In this document: piece after piece, positions 51,594-62,925 of the stretch
Layout of the letters: each line of letters opens with the position of its first letter
Position numbering within the stretch: position 1 is the stretch's first letter
NCBI RefSeq assembly: GCF_000150275.1
Contig: NW_002060956.1
Span: forward strand, 1,511,207-1,575,206
Source: Trichoplax adhaerens
Taxonomy: Eukaryota > Placozoa > Uniplacotomia > Trichoplacea > Trichoplacidae
Length of the DNA stretch: 64,000 nt
Direction: 5' to 3'
Position numbers and translations under genes: made by a program
The notes under the pieces: generated by a model
What the model saw: the letters and a program-made list of their open reading frames with translations, nothing else
The model's database searches: none
What the model was told of the DNA's origin: nothing

Positions 51594-54500
51594 TTATGAG
51601 GCTTGTTTCCTGACCTGACTTGGACTTTTGTTATAGATTAATGCCAGCTGGTCTTCCAATAGTTTAATTTTTAGTTTTAATCTTTGCTTTGCACGATCAT
51701 AGGCGTTGATAAGTTCGTGATTAGATCTTTTTAAATCTTCTATCAATTCGTCATTATACTGATATTTCGTTTCAGTTAATAATTTAATTTGCTTTAAAGA
51801 TTTTTTGAATTCATTTAAAGTAATTACATTTGCTTGTCTAAGTTCGTCTTCTGGTGAGCGTGTTGTTCGCTTAACAAATTCATAAATATATTATATTAGA
51901 ATTCAAGTCTTATATGATATTTCATGTCCGTTAATCTTTCAACTTACCCTTCTGTGTTGTTTTTCTCTCGTTGTTGGGTTTGCAATTTGAAAAGAATTAT
52001 TGCTTTCATCGATTACGATGACTCCACTATCCAAGCTTCGATCATTACTTCTATACGAAGTATCGGAACTGGATGTGAGAAGTTGTTCCAACTTCAGATT
52101 ATGGACGTAGTCTTTTTCACGATAGATCTCCAAAGTCAGTTGTAAAATTTTCTTTTCTTTCTCTAATATATTAGTTTTGTATTTTAAATTAATTATGTCT
52201 TCTTTTCTTGTTACGTGATCCAGCAAATGTACAGCAGTATCAATATCTAAGAGATCATGTTGCTTTAGCTTATTTGATAGAGTGCTTAAGATACCCTCCA
52301 TAGATATTTGCTCTACATTAGGCGGTACTACTCTAAGCGTTGTCCTTTTATCGATTAATTTTCTAGCATATGATTTCAACCTCTTCTGATCATCCATACT
52401 CAACGTATTATTGAATACCGCTGAATTTTCATTCGACAATTGACTAACCGATGTAGTCTTACTATCACTAACAGCGTTGAAATCTTTCAGTAGAACTATA
52501 GCTGCGTCTTCGATGTTTCGTCTTCTGTCCACCCAGTGCTGCAAGTAATCACTGCTTTTATCTAAATTATAGTAAGATCTTATTCTATCTGATGAAGTTA
52601 ACATGCTAGATTTGATGCCTAACGATCTACATTGGGATAACATGATGCGCAGATCACATTCAAATAATGAGGCTAGAAGTTCGTAGATTTCTAAAGATCT
52701 GTCTGTGTACTCTAACGCCGATCTCAGAATTGCACAGTTTGATTCGTATTTTCCATTAAGTACGGTCAAAGCACTTGCAATTTCTTTACACTCTTCAATG
52801 GCCAAGAGTAAAGCGTTGTTATCAGCCGTTAATTCATCGATTTTTGTAGTTAAGGACGTATGATCAGATACTGCTTGCTGCATCTTGGCTTTAACAACGT
52901 TATCGACGTAATCCATTAGGCCATGAAATAATTCCTCGTAGTTAGTGCAACGGTGAATTATTAATAGTAATTCTTTATAATGCAATTGCGAAAAATATTC
53001 CTGTGTGATAACATGATAGAATTTGTTTAGCTAAAACCACATGGTAGTAAAATAATACTAAATTAAATGTTTAAACTAAGAGTAATAAGTAAAGAATGAA
53101 GTAGAAATATACGTAGTACAGTATTTTGATGATCTTGTTTGCAGTAATCGATATTTTAAATTCTGTTAAACGTTGACATTGTATTGTTAATGAGAAATTT
53201 TTCTGTCGACTTAACTACAGAGCCTATACAATATTAGTACTCTACAAAAAATCAGACTTGTTACCTCGATACTTTCATTGTCATTATCCAAATTATTCGA
53301 TTTAGTGTTGCTTGATGCACTTAAATAACTGGAATCCAGTTCAGAAGGCTGAAATCTTTTGAGAACCATTTCGTTTATAAAACCATGCATTGGGCTATCC
53401 TGTAACATTTTCCTTTCTTGTCGGTCATTTTGCTTAGACGTTGCATTCTCTACGTTAACGTGGTTATCTCCACCTGTAAACTGTAAATAATCGCTAAATC
53501 CAGCTGATAATCGCTTGTTTATATTGCTCGCAGCGCAATAATTTGCATCATTAGAATGAATTTCGTTCAATTGAAATGATGGACTTTCAAGGCTATTTCT
53601 TAGCATTTCATTGGATACGTGGCCAGAATTATTTAAAGAATCCACTCTCTGGAAGATATTTCTACCATTATCTTTGCAAGCATTTTCTTGAGTGGTGAAA
53701 GTATTGATTTCTTTTTTTCTGCTTGCAGCTATAACACTACTAGAATCTTGAGTTACGTTACCCCAATCAGGGCTAGTAGCTGTTCTCATCATTGAATTTT
53801 CACCAGTGGTTATCGACATGTCATTTTGGCTTAGATCTGACGCAATCATCTTAGAATAATGTATCTAAATCATTTTTGAAATTGGAATTATCAGAATAAC
53901 CATAAAGGACATAAATAGCTTTAAACTGATTTAATCCGATTACAAGTAGCGTCATGATTTCATTTTATTGATTGCTCTATAATAAGAGCTATGTAGTAAA
54001 TAATTCTTCAACATACTTTCCTCTCGAGGTCTTCTTTTTCTTTTGCTAAGTCCGTATAGGATTGACGGAGATTCTTCATTGCCTGAATTACAGACATGCA
54101 TAACATTAGTATTCGTATTTAAAATAAGAACAGCTTTTACTTAGGTACATGGATCAATAGGTATTTTGGTACGATTTTTATATCTTTATAACGCCTTTTG
54201 GTAAAAAATTTGAAATAATTTCTATCGAAATTTGAAACCGTTAATACGCTCTCTAGCACGCATAAGAATTATCGCATGATAACAGCTTCTTAAATGGATT
54301 AAAATACGGTATGTAATGTACAGTGATACTTACATCTATAAGTTCTGTTCTTTCCATAATTTCATAATTTAAATTTGGTGATTCTAAAGGTATGAAATAA
54401 CGACAATATTTAGCAGTCCAAAAGCAATATTTAAATTAAAAATTAATTCAAGTGCATGTTACAAAGCGATGATTAGCTTCTTGAAGTGCTATGCTATCTT

Positions 54501-56923
54501 TTAATATTTGCGGACATAACATTACTGTATGTAGACACTATTGACAAACCTATATTATTTCGAATGTGTTGTCCGTAGTAGTAACTTGAATCTTGATGTG
54601 CCTTACCGTGCTAGAATCATGAAACATATAAAAATCTCGGGTTTACACTTGTAACAGTTAAAAAATTGTGAGTAATTTTATCAAGTTGTTAACGCACAAA
54701 GTCTCAGCATGTGTTGTCCGTGCAGTACTATGCTATCGTGATAAATATATTGTGGACAGTAAATGGCATTTACTTACGCTGTATCCCTCTTTTGATTTCA
54801 TACTATCAGCCTTCTTAAATTTGTTGCCACTAGATGCATTGGTACCTGTATTGGTAACTCGGCTCAGATTAGATAAGTATGTTCCATTCTCTCTGCTAAA
54901 ACTATTTATTATACCTGATAAAGGAAATAGGATAAAAAAAGAGATTTTGATTAGTTATCACGAAAAATTTAATACAGACCAGTGCTACCAAATGATAAAA
55001 TGCATGGCTTCAACAAATGATCATCTTACTTGATTCATCGTCGTAAAATTCGCTATTAATGCCGTTAAGATCGTTCGTATCAACGTCATCAACGTCAGAA
55101 TAATTTCTATCGGTCGTTTTCAATACTTCATTCTGCCTGGTTAACTTCCTAGATAACTCGGCAATAGTACCTTGTAATTCTGTAACGCTATGTTGCGATT
55201 CAGTCGTTAAATTCTTTAATCTTTTTTCGTAGTCAGCAATAGCAAATTGATAGCTTTCACGGACTTGTTGTAACTCTACTCTTAAATCGTCGCGCTCAAG
55301 AATAGCATGACGAAATCGATCGGTAAGAGTATTAATCTTATCATCTGCGTATTTCATCGATTGGATAGTATCCTGCGTTGATAGGGTATAGTATCCCGTT
55401 CGGGTGATATTTTATTATTACCATAATGTAAAAATTAAAAAAACCAAAATTATAACGTGATTATCTTTAAGCACATGCACACGATTGTCTAGTCTCAGCT
55501 TTAGCAGATCTCAACTTTAACTGTGTGAATAGTAACAAGGAATTGCAGCATGTATTCAAGATAAATGAACTCGATAAATATGATAATGGTCAACAAACAA
55601 ATATTAATCTGAAGGAATTACCAATCTTCTATATCGATAAGTCTATCTATGAGGCTGAAAAGCATAACTATCTTCATCAAAGGTGAAGAACTACAGTACC
55701 AGCTACTGTGTAACAGCTGATATTTATTAAAAATTATGACTAATGTTTTCTCGGCCGCTAAACAAAGGTTCTTTCATTTCAAAAAGTAAGGTTATCACGT
55801 AGCGTTATAGATAATTCATATCCTGAAGACGATAACGGATGATAATTATCGTTGTAAATATCTTATCATAACGTTATTTGTTTGATTTCCTGTCCATATC
55901 TACGAATAAGTAATTCAATTTATTCAATTCTTTAACGACAAAGCTGATTTTCATATCTAGAATATTTAAATCAGTTTTGCTTTCATCAAATAGAAGTAAT
56001 AGGATTGGATTTTCAGAGATGTACAATACACGTATGACCATTTTTAAATATGCTGTATATTTATTCTAACTACAGGAAGTGTGATTTGGGCTTGGAATCA
56101 AAGTCCACTTCTTTGAATAATGTAAGCGTATATGATATTCAGTACAGTATACAGACTGGTCATTACAATAAATAGGATAGGCTGGTTGCATTATGATGTG
56201 ACAGATCGTCATTGGCAAAATCATTACCTATTCCGAAAAGATATCCTTGTTTATGTCAAGAAGGATTGGCTATAATCTCAATTGACGTAAGGTACAAGTG
56301 TAAGCCTCATTTAGGACTAAAATTGGAGAGAATGACTCAAAAGGTGCAATGCAATGATAAGCGATTTCATCGATTTTACAAGGAAAACTGAATTATGGTC
56401 ACTAATGACAGATCAACCTGAAAGAACTATAAATTTTATATCCAATTACGCAGGATGCAAAATGTATATATATAACACATAGACTACGTAAATGAACTTT
56501 CGAGGTGTCAAAATTTCACTGATTTGTTATTGTTTTTTTTACCCTTATTTTATCAAAAAATAAAGATATTAAAAAACAGCTTCGAAATTAAACATCTATT
56601 AATATAAATTCATCACTGATATTGAAATTAAAACGTACAGTATAAAGAATGATTTAATCTTAGCCCTGGGCTATTCTTATAATTTATGATTATTTCATAT
56701 CCAACGTTAATATCATCGTTCATTTGTGCAATATTCACAAGAAACTAGCTTAAAGGCTTGTGATTGTTATTCTAGTAAGACTCACCAACAACTGGCAATC
56801 GAATTCATCATCGACGACCAAATTTAAACATTCTTCCTGATTTGCTTTTAAGGGCATTATTTTTGTTGATGAATTGCAGTTCGTGGAAACTTTATTAAGA
56901 CGTCGATAAGATGTTTTGTCCAT
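51594..56923 (-). CDS. MCC: MCC orthologue (colorectal mutant cancer protein), coiled-coil scaffold
   Basis: Seven exons: 56923-56786, 55372-55030, 54383-54334, 54082-54017, 53849-53265, 53000-51948, 51869-51594. All introns are GT-AG and phases agree, giving 836 residues (human MCC 829). MCC is a cytoplasmic coiled-coil protein linked to Wnt/beta-catenin signalling, cell-cycle control and cell polarity. Blocks matching MCC by eye: ITELHSVIAELN-type repeat (here LQGTIAELSRKL, exon 2); a short A-M-K-N-L-R coil; a Ser/Asn-rich linker in exon 5; then the long coil with IEECKEIASALTVLNGKYES, ALEYTDRSLEIYELLASL and DQKRLKSYARKL (exon 6); and DELIEDLKRSNHELINAYDR near the end. The ATG at 56923 lies in a frame open upstream, so more 5' sequence is possible. 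The predicted C-terminus RKQAS lacks the PDZ-binding tail (ETSL) of vertebrate MCC. Exon 6 (351 codons) is unusually long for this window. Confidence 0.93.
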
Positions 56924-57680
56924 TTTATCACTTGCGTCATTACATCCATTGCCCAGGCTATAGTTGCAGGCAAAAGATAGGCAAACAGATTAGTCGGTAG
57001 TTTAAACATCGCTAGTAACGCTGGTTAAATACCGTCACGTAGTAATAAAATACTTTCAAAATATGGCTTGAACCGTTAGACGTTACAAATTACAGTACTG
57101 TTAATTTATGTTAATGTTAATGAAAGACTATCTTCGATCGTAAAATACTACGGTAAATATCAAGATCAAGATAAGTTTGCTTTGACGTAGAGCAATTACC
57201 GAAAATCTATAGATCATCTGAACACGGTTGAAGATGGGCATTTTTTTAAGCGTAGTTTATATTACTGTACCTATCTAAGTTTGAATAGAAGATTTAAAGA
57301 ACATTTACGTATACGTATGTATCTACGCTAATTGATTACCGTATCCGTTAGCATTTGAGAGCAGAATAAAATTTACTCTGTACGTAATTTAAGGATGATT
57401 ATTTGTCGATTTTTTTCAATATGTTATCATTAAACCATTGTACGATAGCATCTAAAAGGAGCCGGCATCATCCACGAGTAAGTAAGATTATTTTGTACTT
57501 TAAAAATTAGAGGAATAAAAACACAAAGTGTGATTCTTTTTCTGGTTGATACGTATTGAAGTCGCAGAGGTCATAAGATATACATTTGAGTGTGATTGAA
57601 TTGATGGGAAATTTACTGAAGTAGAGTATAGTAGACTATTAAGCACCCTTGCTTTATGAAAACAATTTTCTTACATTGTT
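56924..57680. other. Upstream region of MCC
   Basis: 5' flank of the MCC start exon. No exon could be joined to it with confidence, although the frame before the ATG stays open toward 56960. No clear core promoter seen. Confidence 0.4.
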
Positions 57681-57765
57681 ACAAAGGTATATTTAAACAG
57701 TAGAGTAATATTGATTATAATTCTTATATTGTATGCTTTAGCTTATTCACAGTTGTCATTGAGCA

Positions 57766-58790
57766 TCAAAAGGGATGATTCGCCAATATCAACGTAAGAT
57801 GCATGTTGTTTATATCCGACCTATTCCTTGTAAAATACACTTTTAGAGTCATACGGCTAACATCCATTAAATCCAGGCAGCTATCACTCATAAGGATAGG
57901 AATAGGTCTGATAGAAAGCTGCAGTAATGCAAGTGAATTTCTTCTGATGACTGTATTCCCCATTTGATTAAAATAGTGCCGTAGTGAAAAATATAAAAAT
58001 ACCTAGGGAGAAGACCGAATTTATTGCACTGTACACTTTTACAGCGCTGGGAATTTATCACCACGTTGCGCTACTAGCTCGATAACAAGATTACGATCAG
58101 AATACGTGCATGTGATTGGCGTTTGACAAGATTGAAATGGTTGACTTTCATCATTTTGATTTACACTCTACTGTACTGGATTTTCGAATAACTCTTTTAA
58201 ATTGATGGTGGGCATCCATATTTAATGTTAAGCGGATATCACGTAATCTTGACTACTTTTACAGGATTGCTGTAGTTTTAAAATGCATGAGTACAGTATA
58301 CCACACACTCGAGTATAAACGACAACGTTCAGCATCCAAAATGCCATTCAATGTCGCTGCAGCTATCTTATCCCAATGCCACCATCTACAGTATACGACA
58401 CTATTTCATGCCCTATTAAGATGCAGAGATGCAAGATGGAATGCATTCGACATGTATCGTCAACGATCTAGTTATCCTCTAAATATGACCACTAGTAGTT
58501 TTATGTATCACTTACTGTAGTCCTTTTGAGCATCTGGTATCGCCATCAGCTATATTAACATGATGAATACTGTTATCTAATTTGGGGGCCAGATCTTGAT
58601 CCATTATTCTATTGGAAATGAGACAATTTTTTCCAAGTTCTCCAAACTGAAAATACGATATGGCAATAACGGTAGAGTTGCAACCTTGTGCTGGTAGCTT
58701 AACTACATTAATGGAATTTTCTCCCAACGATTGGAATACTACATGCCATAAGTACTGTATCGCGTTTTCAATTTTCCAACGGGAAGGACA
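57766..58790 (-). pseudogene. Two coding-like fragments, unassigned gene or relic
   Basis: Two minus-strand frames stand out from the noise. From about 58790 to 58512 an open stretch contains FQSLGENS, then an SYFQFGELGKN-type phrase and ISNRIMDQDLAPKLDNSIHH. It is somewhat reminiscent of the region before the cleavage site of adhesion GPCRs (GAIN domain), a weak impression only. From about 58000 to 57766 a second frame reads through SCLDLMDVSRMTLKVYF. No consistent splice pair joins them, and both end in stops without a clear donor. They may be exons of a gene on the MCC side or decayed coding sequence. Confidence 0.25.
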
Positions 58791-59111
58791 TTAAAGCATA
58801 CTATCAAAGTTGATTGTCATCCATTTTATGCTTGCATGACAAAATTGAGATCATTTACATGCTGAAATAATCAGGCAACCAAGACTGACTACAGTATTTG
58901 TCATCCACAGCGATGACTTTATATACAACAGGCGAGAACTAATTTAGATGGCAGGTTAGCAAAAATTTCAAGCAACGTCATTAACTGTTGATTATTATTC
59001 TATTCTATTTATTATGATGAAATTGGATACGGACGTTGATATAGTGCTGATTCAAGTCATCTAGATAGGGCATTTACCACGGTTACTTCAAATTTGATCG
59101 ATGTTATATGA

Positions 59112-59121
59112 GGGGGGGGGG
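59112..59121 (+). repeat. Poly-G run (10 G)
   Basis: Ten consecutive G bases, unusual in a genome this AT-rich. It may be a sequencing or assembly soft spot. Confidence 0.85.
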
Positions 59122-59329
59122 TCACAACTCAAGATGCCCTTTGCCAGCCAGACCAGTCAGAACCTACAGTACCGTACTGTAGAGTTCGTACTGTATTGGA
59201 CTATGACCAGACCAGACCATGAAAACCTGTACAGAATGTACAGTACAATGTACTATAATCGACAGGGCAATTCAGGTTGGATAGTGTACTGTAGGTTGTT
59301 GCCATACTGGACTACATAATCACTACGTA

Positions 59330-59421
59330 CTTAAAGGAGAGCATTGCCGTGGCAGAGGTCATTTTGACTCCGTTACCCACTGAAGATAACAAGCGCCGAC
59401 AGTTTTGGCTTCAAATCACCG
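59330..59421 (+). other. Possible exon with good splice donor
   Basis: A stop-free plus-strand frame reads KESIAVAEVILTPLPTEDNK, then RRQFWLQITG, and ends exactly at a strong donor (G, then GTAAGAAT). The composition is clearly coding-like. No start codon, acceptor or partner exon could be fixed; the downstream sequence soon enters the palindrome-rich area and the assembly gap. Function unknown. Confidence 0.35.
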
Positions 59422-60100
59422 GTAAGAATATTTGCAGTTGCTATCCAGTCATCATGTTTTGCTATGACCGAAATATTCTATGCGAATGCAATGTAGTCCA
59501 TGAAGTATAGTATGATACGTTACCATTGAAAGTTGGATAATACATGTTCGTATGAGCGTGCAAATGACCAAGTAGAAATTAGACATTGATCATTTTTCAT
59601 TCAAAGTCTCCATTTCTACGCGATCGCGTTACACTTCGACACACTATTGGATACTCATTTTACTTGCTTCTTAGCATAGGAAGTTCCCTTACCACTGTCC
59701 TTTATTCGCTTATATTGTATCATCTTGCTGATAGTATGGACCGTATTTTCTTGTCGTAATCGACTCGATCTCACTTCTTTTTTTAATCAATGTGATTAAT
59801 GAAGATTGATCGATGATGATTTTCATTCAAAGTTGAGATAATTCCCATACTGTATACTACTGTACAGTACCACTGACAGTGGATCTCTGAACGTACCTTG
59901 AACGCTGGTGTCTGTCTGTATACTGTAGTCAATAGTACAGTACTGTATAGTAACATGATTGAATAATCATGAAGGAATAGTATGAAAATGTCAATGTACA
60001 TACAGTACACTATACAAACCCGATCAGGTGTTTTGCAAGCATTTAAAGTGTTTTTGTTGTTGTCATCGACCTCAATAATCAGAACTTTCTAATAATAGAA

Positions 60101-60150
60101 NNNNNNNNNNNNNNNNNNNNNNNNNNNNNNNNNNNNNNNNNNNNNNNNNN
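60101..60150. other. Assembly gap (50 N)
   Basis: Fifty undetermined bases inside the palindrome-rich region. Probably a nominal gap size, same length as the gap at 13465-13514. Confidence 0.98.
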
Positions 60151-61738
60151 GTTCGTTGTAATTGGCAGCTCGGTCATGATGATAGATTTTATGACTGCAT
60201 TGATGATAGCCTGAATAGCGCTATTTCTTTTCTTAATCGTCTTAATCTTGACACATTTGTAAAGCGCAGACCAGTACAGTAGAGCGGTTATTTTTAAAAG
60301 TGTAGTGCAATGTTATCATTTTTAGGGGGTTCTACTAGACCAGTAAAATTCATTAAAAATTAATTGTTTTTAAGTTTGGGCAAAATAGTGGTTGATAATA
60401 GCATCTTGCAATTTTTGAAAGTTGTGTTTCACAATATCTGTAGTTAAGACAACATCAAAATTAGCATACAAGTACCGAGCAAAGAATTGTTGTGCCATTT
60501 ATTTCTTATTTTCTGTGTTATGACAGTACTACATCATGATAAAAACGTATGCGACATGCGACTAATGCTAGTGTAGAGTCAAAACCCTTCGAGAAAGGTC
60601 TCTAGTGGACACTGTATAGTAGACTGCAGTCGAATAATTGCCTTCATTCATGACTGTCACGACACGTAATTCAGTGTGAGTCGATGAATGACTTCAGTCA
60701 TTGGATGCTTTCATCCGCCATTTTGAGTTCTTGAATTCAGGCCGATTTTCCTGTACTGTACTTTGATATTTGTCACGGTCATAAAACGAAGAGAATATTT
60801 GAAGTTGGACTATAGCGCATGTAGGTGTCGGCTACAAATGGAATCATAGTCCAGTCTACAGATTAACAAAAACTGACAGATCCGAGCAAGAAAATGGTGC
60901 TTGATAGAGTTGTATTGCTAACCATCTGAAGTCTTTGGAAGGCCATTTTTACGGTACTGTACACTGTATAGTCCAGTCGTGTACTGGAATACCCTTGGCT
61001 TCCTACCGGCACAGGTTGCATCATTTACAGTATGATGTGCAGTTAATCTACTTGGTACTGTAGTCATTATACTGTAGTGTACTGGACTTGGACATTACAG
61101 TACTGTAACTGTAGTTTTGAATGAACCGTCACAAAGTCTGATCTAGAGTGTACAGTATAAGCCAGAGCTCAATGCACTCTTCTAGTATCAACACTCAAGT
61201 GGCTGACTACAAACCTGTCCAAACATGCAATACTGTACACTCTGTACTCTACCATAACCTGTCAAGATGCAATTTCGTATGGCTTTTTAGAACTGGTTGT
61301 TTTTCTAGTCCCTTCTGCAACTGAATGAATGTACTGTACAAAATGATGATGAATCGATGATGATGCAGCATGATGCCCTCAGTAACAAGCGTTTTATTTG
61401 TTGTGTTGTGTTGTGCCAGCCTGTCTAGCGTCCAGTCCAGTCTACTTCACGCTTGTCTAACTCTACTGTAGCAAGTAGCGCAAGCAAGTGATCCAGCACC
61501 AACGCTGTCAAGTCAAGTGTACTATTTATAAATTCGAAATTATTCTAATCATCCTTTTTCTGTCATTGACGCAAACTCACCCCAGTTCAGTACGTCACAA
61601 TCGATCGACAGTATTGATTACTGAAGTGCATTTTTAGTGATCGGATAAAAGGAAATCTTGCTGATTTGACGTTGGTTTTTTTCCTCATTTTCTCTCGCTT
61701 CAATTAGTGCTGAACCGATTGGATTTTTTTTGCTCTTT
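60151..61738. other. Intergenic, upstream of the zinc-finger gene
   Basis: GC-richer than most of the window and full of the TACTGTA-type motif. No exon supported. The promoter and 5' UTR of the A20/AN1 zinc-finger gene should lie in its last few hundred bases. Confidence 0.5.
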
Positions 61739-61759
61739 GTTAAGTAGTAATTACTTAAC
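61739..61759. repeat. Inverted repeat GTTAAGTA / TACTTAAC
   Basis: Perfect 8-base arms around a 5-base spacer (GTAAT), about 125 bases upstream of the zinc-finger start codon. It could be a dimeric factor site or a hairpin in the 5' UTR; function unknown. Confidence 0.6.
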
Positions 61760-61882
61760 GTCAAGACTTGTGAAGAAGAGGTCAACTCAGATACGCGCTA
61801 CAGCTTACAGCTGGTGAATTCCTTTCACGATAATTGTACAAAGTGAAAAAAAGACAACCAGTTCTGATTGAAAGTCAACGAT

Positions 61883-62925
61883 ATGGATAGACAAACACAG
61901 AGCCAGGAACAACCAGTACCTGTACAAATTTTATGCCGAAATGGCTGTGGTTTTTATGGACACCCTAACTTTGATGGAATGTGTTCTAAATGCTTTAAAG
62001 ATTCATTAGCACAAAAAGAGAAAGCAGCATCAGTACAAGGTACATTCAATCTGTATTTATTTTGACCCTATACTTATCATTTTCCTTCATCCGTACGCCT
62101 AGACAGTATAGTACAGTATTTATAGTTCGACCCTTAACCGTTTCAACCAACATGACCGACCGTTCGGCCTTGAGACTTGGTTTTACTTTTCAATACTTTT
62201 ACAGCATATGTAGTGGATTATCTATCTAATAGCGTGACTATCATGATTTGCTCTAATTTCATGTCAGACCCATCAGGCTACAAGGTTTTTTTGACTCTTC
62301 CTATAACCCAAGAAGTCAATTTGAAAATTTCACATTCATAATTGAAATAATTGCTGTAGCTAGTATCGAAATAGAAGAATTTTGTGAAACAAACTATTTT
62401 TATCCTCTATTTTACCAATCCATATTACTATATTCACACACACACAGTACATTCATTGGATCCAGGTGTACAGTATTTTCCTTTGCAGTAATCAAATGTA
62501 TTCGTAAGTATTTAACGGTTAGAAACCGTTTTTACTGTATCTTATCACCATGTACTTTGATATCTTGACGGCGACATTCTTTCATAGTACCGTAAACATG
62601 TAGTCCTTGTCTCTTTTGTATTCCCTACAGCAAAATTGCGTATTGATAAATTTTATTCCTCATTTATTGATTATTTTAGAAACTTCTATAGAAACACCAG
62701 GAAAATTTAGAACACCAACATTAGTAAACGATAAAAGTAGCGAAATAAAAAATAAGGAATTGGATGAAATAGATTTGGCGACGAATAATAATAAGCAAGA
62801 AAAAGTAAATCAAGTACAGGAAGTAAAAGAAGATTCGTTATCGACGAACTCTGATACAGATACACCAACTAAATCAATTAAGAGAAATCGATGCTTTACT
62901 TGTCGTAAAAAAGTTGGCTTAACTG
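61883..62925 (+). CDS. A20/AN1-type zinc-finger protein, ZFAND5/ZFAND6 family (3' end outside window)
   Basis: Exon 1 is 61883-62039 and exon 2 is 62680-62925. The 640-bp GT-AG intron and the next donor (after 62925) are both phase 1. 134 residues are visible. The ATG at 61883 is chosen because it precedes the A20 finger at the usual distance. The A20 finger is residues 18-42 (Cys 18, 22, 34, 37; NGCGFYGHPNFDGMCSKCF). A polar Ser/Asp/Lys-rich linker follows. The AN1 finger starts at NRCFTCRKKVGLTG (Cys 124 and 127) and is cut at the exon end, the place where this family is usually split. The remaining AN1 Cys/His residues must lie on an exon past 64000; none fits in 62926-64000. Family members bind ubiquitin through A20 and act in proteasome and stress or NF-kB control. 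ZFAND5 and ZFAND6 cannot be told apart here. Confidence 0.93.

Larger units (their letters stand above)
57900..61700. repeat. Field of short palindromic TACAGTA / TACTGTA / GTACAGTAC motifs
   Basis: Dozens of overlapping copies of CAGTA/TACTG words occur, often as palindromes such as TACAGTACTGTA-like strings. The densest runs are 59160-59300, 59845-60015 and 60950-61260. Examples are ACTGTACAGTACC (59860s), ATAGTACAGTACTGTATAG (59930s) and ATTACAGTACTGTAACTGTAG (61090s). The same words occur elsewhere in the window but much more thinly. Not a tandem array. Confidence 0.7.

Noticed and set aside
54668..55033. 121-codon plus-strand frame
   Set aside because: It lies mostly in an MCC intron in antisense, with no recognisable domain or splice support.
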